Below are positions 1-9,700 of a stretch of 64,000 bases of DNA, piece after piece. Below the pieces are notes generated by a model. That model did no database searches. It worked only from the letters and a program-made list of their open reading frames with translations, and was not told where the DNA came from. The position numbers were made by a program, and so were the translations under genes. Source of the stretch: Bacteroidales bacterium (GTDB taxonomy: Bacteria > Bacteroidota > Bacteroidia > Bacteroidales > UBA932); contig JAFXVX010000014.1 in NCBI GenBank assembly GCA_017534745.1, forward strand, positions 124,001 to 188,000, read 5' to 3'. Each line of letters begins with the position of its first letter. Positions within the stretch are counted from its first letter, which is position 1.

Positions 1-656
<656 letters not shown>

Positions 657-660
<4 letters not shown>

Positions 661-2768
661 CTGAGCACTATTTTAACCATTGATCCTCTTGAGGCAGCCG
701 TCCCGGGAGCGGGGTCCTGGGAGACGACGTGTCCGTTGCCTTCGTAGGTGCATTTGTATCCGGCGTTCTCCGCCATGAAGACGGCGTCTTTCAGGCCGAG
801 CCCCTTAAGGGAGGGCACTCCCTTGAGGGAGTCCGGCGCCGGCGCCGCCATCACGGGCACCTGGCCGGTCTTTGCCACCTCGTCGCTCCAGTCGCGGCTC
901 ATCGCATAGACGTTGTCCACGATTTCCTTCACGGCGAGAGCCGGGGAGGTGCCTCCGTAATAGCTGGTGTTCGACAGGTAGGAGTAGATGGTGACAAGGA
1001 TGGTAAATTGAGGGTCGTCGGCAGGGAAATAACCGGCGAACGTACCTTGGTTTTTCTTTCTGCCCGCGGCGTCGTGGTAGGCGTCGCCTTTGACGGGCTT
1101 TTCGCTTGCGGAAAGGGCGACCTGCGCGGTGCCGGTCTTGCCGGCAACGGGGAGTTTCGCGCTCTTGAGCCGTTTCGCGGTGCCTTCCTCGGTCACGGCG
1201 AGAAGAGCACGCCTGAGGGTGTCGGCCGTGGCCTCGGTGCAGATTGTGCCGAGGTCGGACGGGCCGTGTTTTTCGATGACCTTACCGCTACGTTCAAAGG
1301 ACTCGATAAGGTAGGGCTTCATCATTTTGCCCCGGTTGGCGAGGGCGTTGTAGAACGCTGCGACGTGGAGCGGGGTCACGGCGATGCCGTAGCCGTAGGC
1401 CACGGTCCCGAGAGTAGTCTTGCTCCAGTATTTTGATCCGGGAGGGGTCACCTGCGGCGTCCCTAGGCCGGGGATATCGAAGTCAAACCTTCCGGTGAAC
1501 TGGTATTTGTCCAGGTGGTCGAAATATTTCTTCGGATTGTCACCGTAGTTTCTGGTTACGAGGTAAGTGAACACATAGTTGGAAGAGATCTCGAAACCGT
1601 GACGGACAGTGATGTGCCTCCTTCCGGTGTTCCTTTCGTAGTCTCGGATGTGGTCGTCCACGTTGTATCCTCCCTTCACGACACCGCCGTTGGTAGGGAT
1701 GCTGTCGGAGAGGTTCTTGACGTAGCCGTCCTCCACGAGCGATGTGAGGGCGACGGTCTTGAACACGGAACCCTGCTCGCCGACCTGCCCGAGGGCGAGG
1801 TTGTATCTCTCTTCCAGCGGGCTGCCGGATGTGGTGTCCCTCTGGAGATTGACCATGGCGCGGACAGCGCCGGTCTTGACGTCGAGGATGATGGCGCAGG
1901 CGGCGCCGATCTTCGGGTCATCCTCGATCTGGCGGCGTATCGCCTTGTCTGCGATGTCCTGGAGGTCCACGTCGATGGTGGTGCGGATGTCCATGCCGTC
2001 GATGGCTTCGACGGAGGCGGAGTCGGCGTCGTGGATCATCTTCAGTTTGTCGGTGACCCTGAGCCACTCGTATCCGTCCACTCCGTGGAGCTGTTCATCG
2101 TATTTGCCCTCAATACCGATATTCTTCGATCCGCCCTCGCCGGAGTTGTTTTTCACATAGCCTATGGTGCGCCGGGCGATGCCGCCGTAGGGATAGATCC
2201 TGGTGTCCCGCTTCTCGGTGATTATGCCGCCCTTGTAGGCGCCACCGCAGAAGAGGGGGAGGGCGATAGCCTTCTGGTAGGTCTCGTGGTCAATGGGATA
2301 TCCTATCTTGACGTACTGCCTGCCGTTGTCCCTGCCGGAGATAATGAGGTTGTAGTATTCCTCGCCGGAGCGGTCGCGGAAGATGTCTGAGAGGCCCATA
2401 GCAAGGGCGTAGGCCTGCTGCCTCCAGGCGGTCTCGAGAGTGTCGCCGCCCTTTGTGTCGCGGAACTCGGCTTTCCTCACCGTGCAGTCCATGTAGATCT
2501 GGTAGAGGGGTTTGGAGGTCGCGAGCATGCGGCCGTCGCGGGCGAGTATGTCGCCCCGCTTCGGCTCGTCGATGCGTTTGATTACCCTCGGCCGGAAGAG
2601 TCGCTCGATCTTCGGGTCCACGGTGTAGAAGTAGTGGATGTTCACGAGCGCCACGACTACGACGACCGCCACCACAAGGAAGATGACATAGATAAGGTAC
2701 AGAGTCACGCTGACCCTGTCCTTACCTTTGAGGATCTTGTCCTTTATGGCTTCTCTCTTCTGGCCCAT
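657..2768 (-). CDS. ftsI: Division-specific penicillin-binding protein (FtsI/PBP3-like) with C-terminal PASTA domain
   Basis: Peptidoglycan transpeptidase of the division machinery, anchored in the inner membrane and active in the periplasm. A single transmembrane segment lies at about residues 21-43. A dimerisation region follows, then the transpeptidase domain with S334-V-F-K337 (nucleophile motif SxxK), S395-S-N397 (SxN) and K544-T-G546 (KTG). Residues about 650-703 form one PASTA repeat. At 703 aa the length fits PASTA-bearing Bacteroidetes FtsI proteins. It starts 2 bases after the upstream ftsL-like gene and overlaps murE by 4 bases. Its place between ftsL and murE separates it from elongation-type PBP2. 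Confidence 0.95.
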
Positions 2769-2770
2769 CT

Positions 2771-3133
2771 CTACTTCTTCTTTATCGATGTGACCGGCTT
2801 CTCCGGGCGGCGGAGGGTAGAGCCGAGTCTTTCAAGGTTTTTCTCCGTGACCCTTATGCTGTAGAGCTCTTCGAGTTCGGCGCGCTTTTCGTCACGGTAG
2901 ATTTCAAGGGAGGAGAGTTCCTTGCGGTTGTTCTCCACCTTGATAAGCGTCCTGTCTATCCTCATCGAGACCCAGATGCAGAGCCAGATAAGGGCGAAAG
3001 TGTAGAGGATGTGGACAAAGTACTTGTCCGCATGGAGCTTGAGGACGAGGTCGCCCTTGAAGAGGGAGACAAAGAAGTTGCCGACCGTGACGAGGGCGTC
3101 CTTCACCGTGAATTTCCTTTTCTCTTCCATCAC
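2771..3133 (-). CDS. ftsL: FtsL-like cell division protein
   Basis: Small bitopic membrane protein of 120 aa. A basic N-terminus is followed by a hydrophobic segment at about residues 39-57 and a heptad-like, probably coiled-coil stretch at about 60-95 (VENNRKELSSLEIYRDEKRAEL). This is the architecture of FtsL, which bridges FtsQ/FtsB and the FtsWI synthase at the septum. Primary sequence of this family is poorly conserved, so the call rests on size, topology and position between rsmH and ftsI, where ftsL sits in dcw clusters. It overlaps the rsmH end by 4 bases, suggesting coupled translation. Confidence 0.8.
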   Translation of the reverse strand: MMEEKRKFTVKDALVTVGNFFVSLFKGDLVLKLHADKYFVHILYTFALIWLCIWVSMRIDRTLIKVENNRKELSSLEIYRDEKRAELEELYSIRVTEKNLERLGSTLRRPEKPVTSIKKK

Positions 3134-4230
3134 TTCTCCTCCTTTTTTACGGCGACGCGGAGCTTGGCGCTCCTCGATCTGGTGTTGGACGAAATCTCTG
3201 CTTCGGACGGGGTGACGGGCTTACGGTTCACTGCCTCCAGAGGGGCGTGGACCCTGCCGTAGATGTCCTTTTCCTCCACCCCGTCGGTACGCCCGGTCTT
3301 GATGAAGTTCTTGACCATGCGATCCTCGAGGCTGTGGTAGGTGATGACCACTAGCCTTCCGCCGGGCTTCAGCGAACGAGCGGCTCCGTCGAGGAATTTC
3401 TCGAGGGAGCGCATCTCATCGTTGACCTCGATGCGCAGGGCCTGGCAGACCTTTGCGAGATACTTGTGCGGGGCTGCTTTCGGGGTCACTCTTTCAAGGG
3501 CTTCCGTGAGGTCGCCTGTCGTGAGGATGGGTCGTTTCGCCCTCGCCTCAACGATGCAGCGCGCCGCCTTGCGGGCGTTCTCCACCTCGCCGTAGAGGCT
3601 GAGGATTTTTTCCAACTCCTCTTCGGTGGCGCTCGCAACCACGTCCGCGGCGGTCTTCCCGCCCTCGCGGTTCATCCTCATGTCCAGAGGGGCGTCGAAA
3701 CGGAATGAGAATCCCCGCTCCGGCGTGTCGAACTGATGCGACGACACCCCCAGATCCGCCAGTATCCCGTCGAACCCAGCAACCTCGCCGTTCCTCTCGC
3801 CGTTCCTCTCGCCGTTCCTCTCGCTGCCGTTCCTTTCGCTGTTCTGTCCTTCGCTGCCGTTCCTCTCGCTGCCGTTCCTTTCGCTGTTCTGTCCTTCGCT
3901 GCCACCTCTCTCTTCGACGTTTCTCCTGCTGCCGTTTCCTTCGCCGCTACCTCTCTTTTCGCCCGCGCTGCTCAGGAGCAGCCGGCAATAGTTTTCGATG
4001 AAGCGGAAATTGTTGTGTATGAGCGTGAAACGCGGGTCGGCGGGGGCGTTGCCGAGGGCGTCACCGTCACGATCGAAGGCGATGAGCTTTCCGCGCGGGT
4101 CTAAGCGTGAAAGTATCGCGGCGGTGTGTCCACCGCCTCCGAATGTGGCGTCTGCGTATGTTCCTTTGGGGTCGGTGACGAGGGCGTCAATGCTCTCTGA
4201 AAGCATCACCGGGGTATGATAAATCGACAT
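3130..4230 (-). CDS. rsmH: 16S rRNA (cytosine-1402-N4)-methyltransferase RsmH, with a repeat insertion
   Basis: SAM-dependent enzyme that methylates C1402 of 16S rRNA (MraW family). The SAM-binding glycine motif GGGGHT is at residues 31-36; ILADLGVSSHQFD after about residue 155 and the C-terminal TPSEAEISSNTRSRSAKLR stretch are typical of the family. The protein is 366 aa, roughly 55-60 residues longer than usual. The excess is a hydrophilic Ser/Glu/Arg/Asn/Gly insertion at about residues 91-149, containing two copies of SEGQNSERNGSERNG followed by ERNG units. The insertion stays in frame and falls between conserved blocks of the Rossmann core, so the enzyme is probably still active. It starts 12 bases after mraZ. 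Confidence 0.95.
   Translation of the reverse strand: MSIYHTPVMLSESIDALVTDPKGTYADATFGGGGHTAAILSRLDPRGKLIAFDRDGDALGNAPADPRFTLIHNNFRFIENYCRLLLSSAGEKRGSGEGNGSRRNVEERGGSEGQNSERNGSERNGSEGQNSERNGSERNGERNGERNGEVAGFDGILADLGVSSHQFDTPERGFSFRFDAPLDMRMNREGGKTAADVVASATEEELEKILSLYGEVENARKAARCIVEARAKRPILTTGDLTEALERVTPKAAPHKYLAKVCQALRIEVNDEMRSLEKFLDGAARSLKPGGRLVVITYHSLEDRMVKNFIKTGRTDGVEEKDIYGRVHAPLEAVNRKPVTPSEAEISSNTRSRSAKLRVAVKKEEK
3784..3960. repeat. In-frame tandem repeat insertion within rsmH
   Basis: This stretch encodes residues about 91-149 of RsmH. A 45-base unit coding SEGQNSERNGSERNG occurs twice in direct succession, at about 3811-3900, followed by a 12-base ERNG unit iterated toward 3784. All unit lengths are multiples of three, so copy-number change by slippage would keep the frame. 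It is not a CRISPR array: there are no spacers and the unit is coding. Confidence 0.85.
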
Positions 4231-4242
4231 CCCGGCTTCCTC

Positions 4243-4707
4243 CTACCTTTGGCGGGAAGCTAGTTCGGCTGCTGTCTTTCTGAAGCTTTCATCATCGGGC
4301 AAGGCTGACTCGCGTCTTTCCTTGTCCCAGAGCTCGATCTTGTAGCCGACTCCCGCGAATGTCACCTCTTTTGTGATACCTGCCGCTTTGAGCAGGTCTT
4401 CCGGGATGTTGAGACGCCCGAGCTTGCCGTCGAGGACCAGCTCATAGACGTCTTCGTTGTACTTCTCCCAGAAGGCGGCGTGAGAAGGGTTGAGTTCGGT
4501 GTCAAGACCTTCGGCTATCCTGTCGGAACGCTTCACCCACTCGTCGAGGGAGTAAAGGTCGAGGCAGGCGCCGTGGACACTCTTTTTTATGATAAGCGTC
4601 GTGCCGGATTCTCCGCTGCGCTCAAGCGCTGCCCTGAAGGCGGCAGGGAACACGATGCGTCCCTTGTCGTCCACTTTTGCGCTTGCTTTTCCGTAGAATC
4701 TGGCCAT
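4243..4707 (-). CDS. mraZ: Transcriptional regulator MraZ
   Basis: DNA-binding regulator of the dcw operon, usually its first gene, and known in other bacteria to repress its own promoter by binding short direct repeats. The 154-aa protein has the two AbrB-like half domains: the first carries DDKGRIVFPAAFR near residues 13-25, and the second carries GKLGRLNIPEDLLKAAG near residues 88-104. The ATG at 4707 is the first in frame ahead of the conserved FYGKASAKVDDKG start. A -7 promoter element and TTTTCCA repeats lie upstream. Confidence 0.95.
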   Translation of the reverse strand: MARFYGKASAKVDDKGRIVFPAAFRAALERSGESGTTLIIKKSVHGACLDLYSLDEWVKRSDRIAEGLDTELNPSHAAFWEKYNEDVYELVLDGKLGRLNIPEDLLKAAGITKEVTFAGVGYKIELWDKERRESALPDDESFRKTAAELASRQR

Positions 4708-4787
4708 AACTTTAATTGTTGTTTAACCGGACTGCCCTTTCCGCTACTTCCGTCTGCTCTCTTTCTTCCGCTGTCTTCAGCATCGGG

Positions 4788-4807
4788 GGCGGCCCGCCGG
4801 GACCGCC
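4788..4807 (-). promoter_or_regulatory. Strong hairpin in the mraZ 5' leader
   Basis: Read on minus, the 20 bases pair as GGCGG-(T)-CCC-GGC-GGG-CCGCC, a GC-only stem with one bulged T and a three-base loop. It lies inside the predicted transcribed leader of mraZ, about 80 bases before the start codon and about 30-50 bases after the expected transcription start. No T-run follows, so it is not a standard terminator. The structure is seen; a role in mRNA stability or attenuation is only a possibility. Confidence 0.5.
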
Positions 4808-4845
4808 TTTTCTTTTGCGGCCCCTTACTTTCACGCTGCAAGGGA

Positions 4846-4912
4846 CAAAGGTAAGAATAATTTTCCATTTTATTACATCTTCTTCCAAATTTTTCCACAA
4901 TTTTTTCCACAA
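4846..4912 (-). promoter_or_regulatory. mraZ promoter -7 element and candidate MraZ operator repeats
   Basis: The minus strand of 4846-4853 reads TACCTTTG, a perfect match to the Bacteroidetes -7 consensus TAnnTTTG, predicting a leader of about 130 bases for mraZ. Immediately upstream, plus-strand TTTTCCA or near copies occur at 4861, 4881, 4891 and 4903 (TGGAAAA on minus), the last two extended to TTTTCCACAA. Known MraZ operators are short TGG-containing direct repeats spaced about 10 bases apart next to the dcw promoter, so these repeats are good candidates for an autoregulatory operator. No clear -33 TTTG is seen at the right distance. Confidence 0.55.
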
Positions 4913-5185
4913 CCCTCCAACAGCATCTCTCGGCCATCATCCGTACCATCTTCCATCGCCTTTCTATCGCCATTTTCATCGCTTTTTCCTATCGCTCTTT
5001 CCGGCATGCCCACCTTTTGTGCCGTGGCGGCAAAGTGTCTGGTACACAGGACTTTACATAAAACCCTATGCTCTTTTTTGCGCATAGGGTTTTACCTAAC
5101 TAACTGTACTACAGGGCGTTACCCGCCACGACCCACGACGCGTAATTAGGGGTGGGTGTAACGGTGAAGTGTATGTGATGATGGG
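4913..5185. other. Gap between tsaB and the mraZ promoter, no gene seen
   Basis: Together with the mraZ leader this completes a 478-base non-coding stretch (4708-5185). Open frames here are short, lack family features and overlap the promoter repeats. The only strong structure is the inverted repeat at 5059-5094. No tRNA-like cloverleaf or riboswitch was recognised. Confidence 0.6.
5059..5094. terminator. Perfect 13-bp inverted repeat downstream of tsaB, probable terminator
   Basis: The arms 5059-5071 (TAAAACCCTATGC) and 5082-5094 (GCATAGGGTTTTA) are perfectly complementary around a 10-base loop. The hairpin lies about 90 bases past the tsaB stop on minus, and the stem itself ends in TTTT on either strand, so it could end transcription in both directions. 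It separates tsaB from the mraZ promoter. Confidence 0.6.
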
Positions 5186-6025
5186 CTAGAAGATTTTGTT
5201 GCGGGGGGTGGTGGCGACGAACTGCTTTAGGTAGAAGGGCTCGAAGTAGGCGATGTCCTCGAAGCGGGAGGCGGCGAAGGCGGCCTCGGCGAGGGGCGCC
5301 ATGGCCTCGGCGTGGGGGAGGACTTCAGCGAAGGTGGCGTCAGGGAGCGCCGCGGAAAGGATTTCGCGGCACTTAAGCGCCCCGTCGCCGGCGAAGAGCA
5401 CGGGCCCCTCGCCCGCGAGCTCGCCGAACGTCCCCTCGCCGACCACCACCGGCGCCACGGGCGTCAGCTGCCGCAGAAGAGGGTGCGAGCTGTCATTTCG
5501 ACCAAGCGTAGCGCGTGGAGAAATCTTAGATTCCTCGACTTCGCTCGAAATGACAGGCGGTGCTTCGCTCGAAATGACAGGCGGTGCTTCGTCTGGAGTG
5601 ACAGACGGGCTCGCGAGGACCTCGAAGGTGGAGGCATAGACCTCCATCCGGCGCGCGTCGATCATCGTGATGATGCGGTTAAAGGGCGCATGGTCGGCGA
5701 GGAGGCGGGTGAGGGCCTGGGTGGCGATGAGGGTGGAGGTGTCGAGGGCGATGAGGGGGAGGGAGGTGCCGAAGCAGAGGCCTTTGGCGGTCGAGCTGCC
5801 GACGCGGAGGCCGGTGTAGGAGCCGGGGCCCTTGCTGAGGCAGACTGCGTCGCAGTCAGATGCCTTCAGGCCGGCCTCGGCAAGAACCTGCGCCACCAGC
5901 GGCGCGGTCATCGACGCGTGGGAGCGCGGCTCGTCCGCCTTCGCGAATGCGACGGCGACCCCGTCAACCCCCAGCGCGACCGTGCAGTCCGCCGCCGTCG
6001 TCTCTATGAGTATGATTTTCGCCAT
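5186..6025 (-). CDS. tsaB: tRNA threonylcarbamoyladenosine biosynthesis protein TsaB, with repeat insertion
   Basis: Partner of TsaD and TsaE in forming t6A37 on ANN-decoding tRNAs. The N-terminal ASKHA fold is clear: ILIETTAADCTVAL at residues 5-18, the basic EPRSHASMT stretch near 32-40, and the signature LSKGPGSYTGLRVG at about 63-76. The 279-aa length exceeds the usual roughly 220-235 because residues about 143-180 are translated from a dispersed palindromic repeat (APPVISSEAPPVISSEVEES and onward) lying between the two subdomains. The frame is open through the repeat and the downstream conserved region resumes, so it is probably functional. No clear TAnnTTTG promoter is seen in the 120-base gap upstream. 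Confidence 0.9.
   Translation of the reverse strand: MAKIILIETTAADCTVALGVDGVAVAFAKADEPRSHASMTAPLVAQVLAEAGLKASDCDAVCLSKGPGSYTGLRVGSSTAKGLCFGTSLPLIALDTSTLIATQALTRLLADHAPFNRIITMIDARRMEVYASTFEVLASPSVTPDEAPPVISSEAPPVISSEVEESKISPRATLGRNDSSHPLLRQLTPVAPVVVGEGTFGELAGEGPVLFAGDGALKCREILSAALPDATFAEVLPHAEAMAPLAEAAFAASRFEDIAYFEPFYLKQFVATTPRNKIF
5486..5606. repeat. Dispersed Bacteroidetes-type palindromic repeat inserted in tsaB
   Basis: TGTCATTTCGA at 5491-5501 is mirrored by TCGAAATGACA ending at 5555, with GACCAAGCGTAGCGCG... between them. A 24-base unit containing TGCTTCGCTCGAAATGACAG then repeats two to three times up to about 5604, the last copy degenerate. From memory, intergenic repeats with the GTCATTTCGA core, translating to SSEVE(E/K)S...ARNDS-like peptides, are widespread in Bacteroidetes genomes. 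Here one sits inside a coding sequence and keeps the frame. No other copy was noticed in this window. Confidence 0.8.
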
Positions 6026-6145
6026 GTTTTCTCGTGGAGGCTAAGTCCTTAACAGTCAGAGTATTGTTGAAAGTCTTTCTGTATGATAAAGAACAGATTG
6101 ATTTCTGGTAAATTATTGATTATCACTAAATTGTTCCCCACGGCT

Positions 6146-6637
6146 TCAGCTAACTATAAGTTCTTTCAGGTACGGGAAGAGGAACCAGGAGATGGAACGG
6201 AGGGAGGAGTAGAGGACGGTGGAGTCGAGGCGCTCCGGGGAGACCATCTGGAACTTGGTGTTGAGGGTGTCGAAGGACACGATGAGGACGCCGAGGATGA
6301 CCGCGGTACAGAGGAGGGCGAAGACTACGCCGAGGAGTTTGTCCAGCCAGCCGAGCATGACGACTTTTACCAGCTTTGAGAGCAGCTTCCCGAGGAGGAC
6401 CGTCGCAATGCTGACCACGACAAGCACCAGGACAAAGGCGATGACATTGAGGAGGGTGTCCTGGATTTCGATCCGGGGACGCAGCCAGTCGGCCGCGAGC
6501 GAAGAGAAGCGGAAGGCCATCCAGACAGAGAGGAACAGCGCGATGAGCGAAGCCGCCTGCTCCAGGAAACCCTTTGATATTCCGCGAATTATGGCCGGAA
6601 CAAAACAAATCGCCAGTATTATGTCTATGGTCTGCAC
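6146..6637 (-). CDS. CvpA family membrane protein
   Basis: Inner-membrane protein of 163 aa in the CvpA family (colicin V production-type proteins). Hydrophobic segments appear at about residues 3-18, 28-46, 64-86 and 98-120. The IDIILAICFVPAIIRGISKGF start and an acidic or basic residue after each helix match the family. The precise role is not known for Bacteroidetes members; relatives affect envelope stability and secretion. It is transcribed divergently from ileS, and the two promoters overlap in the 68-base gap. Confidence 0.85.
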   Translation of the reverse strand: MQTIDIILAICFVPAIIRGISKGFLEQAASLIALFLSVWMAFRFSSLAADWLRPRIEIQDTLLNVIAFVLVLVVVSIATVLLGKLLSKLVKVVMLGWLDKLLGVVFALLCTAVILGVLIVSFDTLNTKFQMVSPERLDSTVLYSSLRSISWFLFPYLKELIVS

Positions 6638-6638
6638 T

Positions 6639-6670
6639 TTTGGTTATGAAACGGAATTTCTATATATTTG
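6639..6670 (+). promoter_or_regulatory. ileS promoter (-33 TTTG, -7 TATATTTG)
   Basis: TTTG at 6639-6642 is followed after exactly 20 bases by TATATTTG at 6663-6670, a full match to the Bacteroidetes housekeeping promoter consensus. Transcription would start near 6677, giving a leader of about 30 bases before the ATG at 6706. This also rules out the upstream in-frame start at 6574, which lies before the promoter. Confidence 0.75.
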
Positions 6671-6683
6671 TGGATTCTTACTG

Positions 6684-6717
6684 CAAAAGTAGAAAAAAAA
6701 TCGATATGGCATTCAAA
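6684..6717 (-). promoter_or_regulatory. cvpA promoter, divergent from and overlapping that of ileS
   Basis: On minus, TACTTTTG at 6691-6684 fits TAnnTTTG, and TTTG at 6717-6714 lies 22 bases upstream, slightly longer than the usual 19-21. The -33 element falls inside the first codons of ileS, so the two divergent promoters are interleaved and may compete. Confidence 0.55.
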
Positions 6718-9700
6718 GAGTACAAAGGTCTTGACCTTACGGAAGCTGGAGCAGCAGTGCTTGAGAGGTGGAAAAGGATTGGCGCGTTCGAAAAATCGAT
6801 CGCCCTTCGCGAAGGCGCCCCGGAGTTCATTTTCTTTGAAGGCCCTCCCTCCGCCAACGGCATGCCCGGTATCCACCACGTGATGGCCCGTTCCATCAAG
6901 GACGCCATCTGCCGCTACAAGACGCAGACCGGCTACAAGGTCCGCCGCCGTGCCGGATGGGACACCCACGGCCTTCCGGTCGAGATGGGCGTCGAGAAGA
7001 AGCTCGGCATCCACAAGGAAGACATAGGCCACAAGATTTCCGTAGAGGAATACAACAGCATCTGCCGCAGCGAGGTGATGAAATACACCTCCGAGTGGGA
7101 GGCCCTGACCGACCGCATCGGCTACTGGGTCGATATGAAGGACCCCTACATCACCTACGACAACCGCTACATCGAGACCCTCTGGTATCTCCTGAAGAAG
7201 ATCTACGAAAAGGGCCTCCTCTATAAAGGCTACACCATCCAGCCGTATTCCCCGTCCGACGGCACCGGCCTCAGCTCCCACGAGCTCAACCAGCCCGGCT
7301 GCTATCGCGACGTGACAGATACGACTGCGACAGTCCAGTTCGAGGTCATCAAGGACGAGCTCTCCCAGCCTCTTTTCGGATGCGAGCCTCATCCCGTGTG
7401 TTTCCTCGCCTGGACTACGACCCCGTGGACCCTGCCTTCCAACACGGCCCTCTGCACCGGACCCTCCATCGAATATGTGAGGATCCTCTCGCTTAACCCT
7501 TACACCGGCGCCCCGGCGATTTACGTCCTTGCAAAGGACCTCGTCGGCGCCTGGTTCAACCCCAAGGGAGAGGACCTGCCTCTCGAAGGATGGGTGAAGG
7601 GCGATAAGGTCGTGCCGTGGAAGCGCCTGGAAGGCACTTTCAAGGGCACCGATCTTGCCGGCATCCGTTACCGTCAGCTCATTCCGTGGTTCAGGCCCCT
7701 CAGCGAGGGCGCCTTCCGCGTCATCACCGGCGACTACGTGACGACCGCCGACGGTACCGGCATCGTCCACATCGCCCCGACCTTCGGCGCCGACGACAAG
7801 AGAGTCGCCGAAGCCGCCGGGGTCCCGCCGCTCATGGTCATAGACCGTGACGGCAACCCCTGCGCCCAGGTGGACCGCCAGGGCCGCTTCTGCCGCCTCG
7901 AGGACCTCGACCCCGAATATGTCAGGACCCACGTGGATCCTTCATATAAAGAATACGCCGGACGTTACGTCAAGAACGCCTACGACGACTCCCTCCCCGC
8001 CGACGCGCCGACGCTCGATGTCGATCTGTCGGTCATGATGAAGGCCGACGGCAGGGCGTTCCGCATCCAGAAGCACGTCCACAGCTACCCCCACAGCTGG
8101 CGCACCGACAAGCCCGTCCTCTACTTCCCTCTCGACTCCTGGTTCATCAAGGCCTCTGCGGTCAAGGACGAAATGGTGGATCTCAACAAACAGATTACCT
8201 GGAAGCCCGAATCGACAGGCACCGGCCGCTTCGGCCAGTGGCTCGAAAACATACAGGACTGGAACCTCAGCCGCAGCCGTTTCTGGGGCACTCCGCTCCC
8301 GATCTGGCGGACCGAGGACGGCTCCGATGAGAAATGCATAGGCAGCGTAAAGGAACTCTTCGCCGAGATCGAAAAGGCCGTCGCCGCCGGCATCATGCCG
8401 TCCAACCCTCTGAAAGACAAGGGTTTCAACCCTGAAGATATGTCGAAGGCCAATTACGACCTCATCGACCTTCACCGCCCTTACGTGGATAACATCTTCC
8501 TCGTCTCCCCGAAGGGAAAGAAGATGGTCCGAGAGAGCGACCTCATCGACGTCTGGTTCGACTCCGGCGCGATGCCGTATGCCCAGGAGGGCCTGCGGAA
8601 TCTCGGCACCAAGGACTTCGGCATCACCGCCGATTTCATCGCCGAAGGCGTCGATCAGACCCGCGGCTGGTTCTACACCCTCCACGCCATCCACACGATG
8701 GTGAGCGGCACTCCCGCCTTCAAGAGGGTTATCTCCAACGGCCTCGTGCTCGACCGCGACGGCAACAAGATGTCCAAGCGGCTTGGAAACGCCGTCGATC
8801 CCTTCGGGCAGATCGACAAGTTCGGCCCGGACCCCGTGCGCTGGTACATGCTGACCAACGCCCAGCCCTGGGACAACCTCCGCTACGACGAGGCCGGAGT
8901 GGACGAGGTGCGCCGCAAATTCTTCGGCACCCTCTACAACACCTACTCCTTCTTCGCCCTCTACGCCAACGTCGATGGCTATGACCCGGCCGCGCCGAAG
9001 GTTCCTTACGCCGAAAGGCCGGAGATGGACCGCTGGATCATCTCGCTTCTCAATACCCTTACGCTGAAGGTGCGCGAGGCCTACGAGGATTACGACGTGA
9101 CCCTCGCCGGCCGCCTCATCCAGGACTTTGTCTGCGACAACGTCTCCAACTGGTACGTCCGCCTCTGCCGCAAGCGCTTCTGGGGCGGCGGGATGACCCC
9201 CGACAAGAAGGCCGCCTACGACACCCTCCACGAAGTTCTCGTCAAGGTTGCCATGCTATCGGCCCCTATCGCCCCGTTTTACATGGACCGCCTCTGGACG
9301 GACCTCACCGGAGAAGACGGCAGCGTCCATTTCACCCTCATGCCGGAAGCCGACAAGAGTCTCATAGACAGCGCTCTGGAAGAGACGATGTCCCTTGCCC
9401 AGACTGCTTCCTCGATGGTCCACGCCCTTCGCAAGAAGGTCGGCATCAGCGTCAAGCAGCCTCTCGGCAAGATGCTTGTCCCGGTGATTTCCGATGCCCT
9501 CCGCGAGAGGCTGGAGGCCGCAAAAAAGATCATCCTCACCGAGGTCAACGTCAAGGACCTCGAATTCATAGCTGACACTACAGGGATCATAACCCTCCGC
9601 ATCAAGCCCAATTTCAAGACTCTCGGTAAAGTCTATGGGCAGAGGATGAAGGAGATAGCCGCGGCGTTCGCAGCCCTCCCGCAGGGCGAAATCGCCGCTC

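Noticed and set aside
3784..3960. Possible CRISPR-like array
   Set aside because: Units are directly adjacent without unique spacers, are multiples of three and are in frame inside rsmH.
3678..4104. Arg/Ser-rich frames on both strands over the rsmH repeats
   Set aside because: They are frame-shifted readings of the tandem repeat and have no independent start signal or homologous features.
4587..5087. Short ORFs (60-130 codons) in and around the gap upstream of mraZ
   Set aside because: They overlap the promoter, TTTTCCA repeats and hairpins, are on both strands, and show no signal, domain or conserved start.
6574..6705. 44-residue N-terminal extension of IleRS
   Set aside because: It begins before the ileS promoter and has no conserved sequence; the ATG at 6706 fits the family start.
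6625..9231. Two long antisense frames (about 430 codons each) opposite ileS
   Set aside because: Both lie fully on the complement of IleRS motifs, start in unrelated places and show composition typical of shadow frames (Asp/Val/Glu/Gly-rich).
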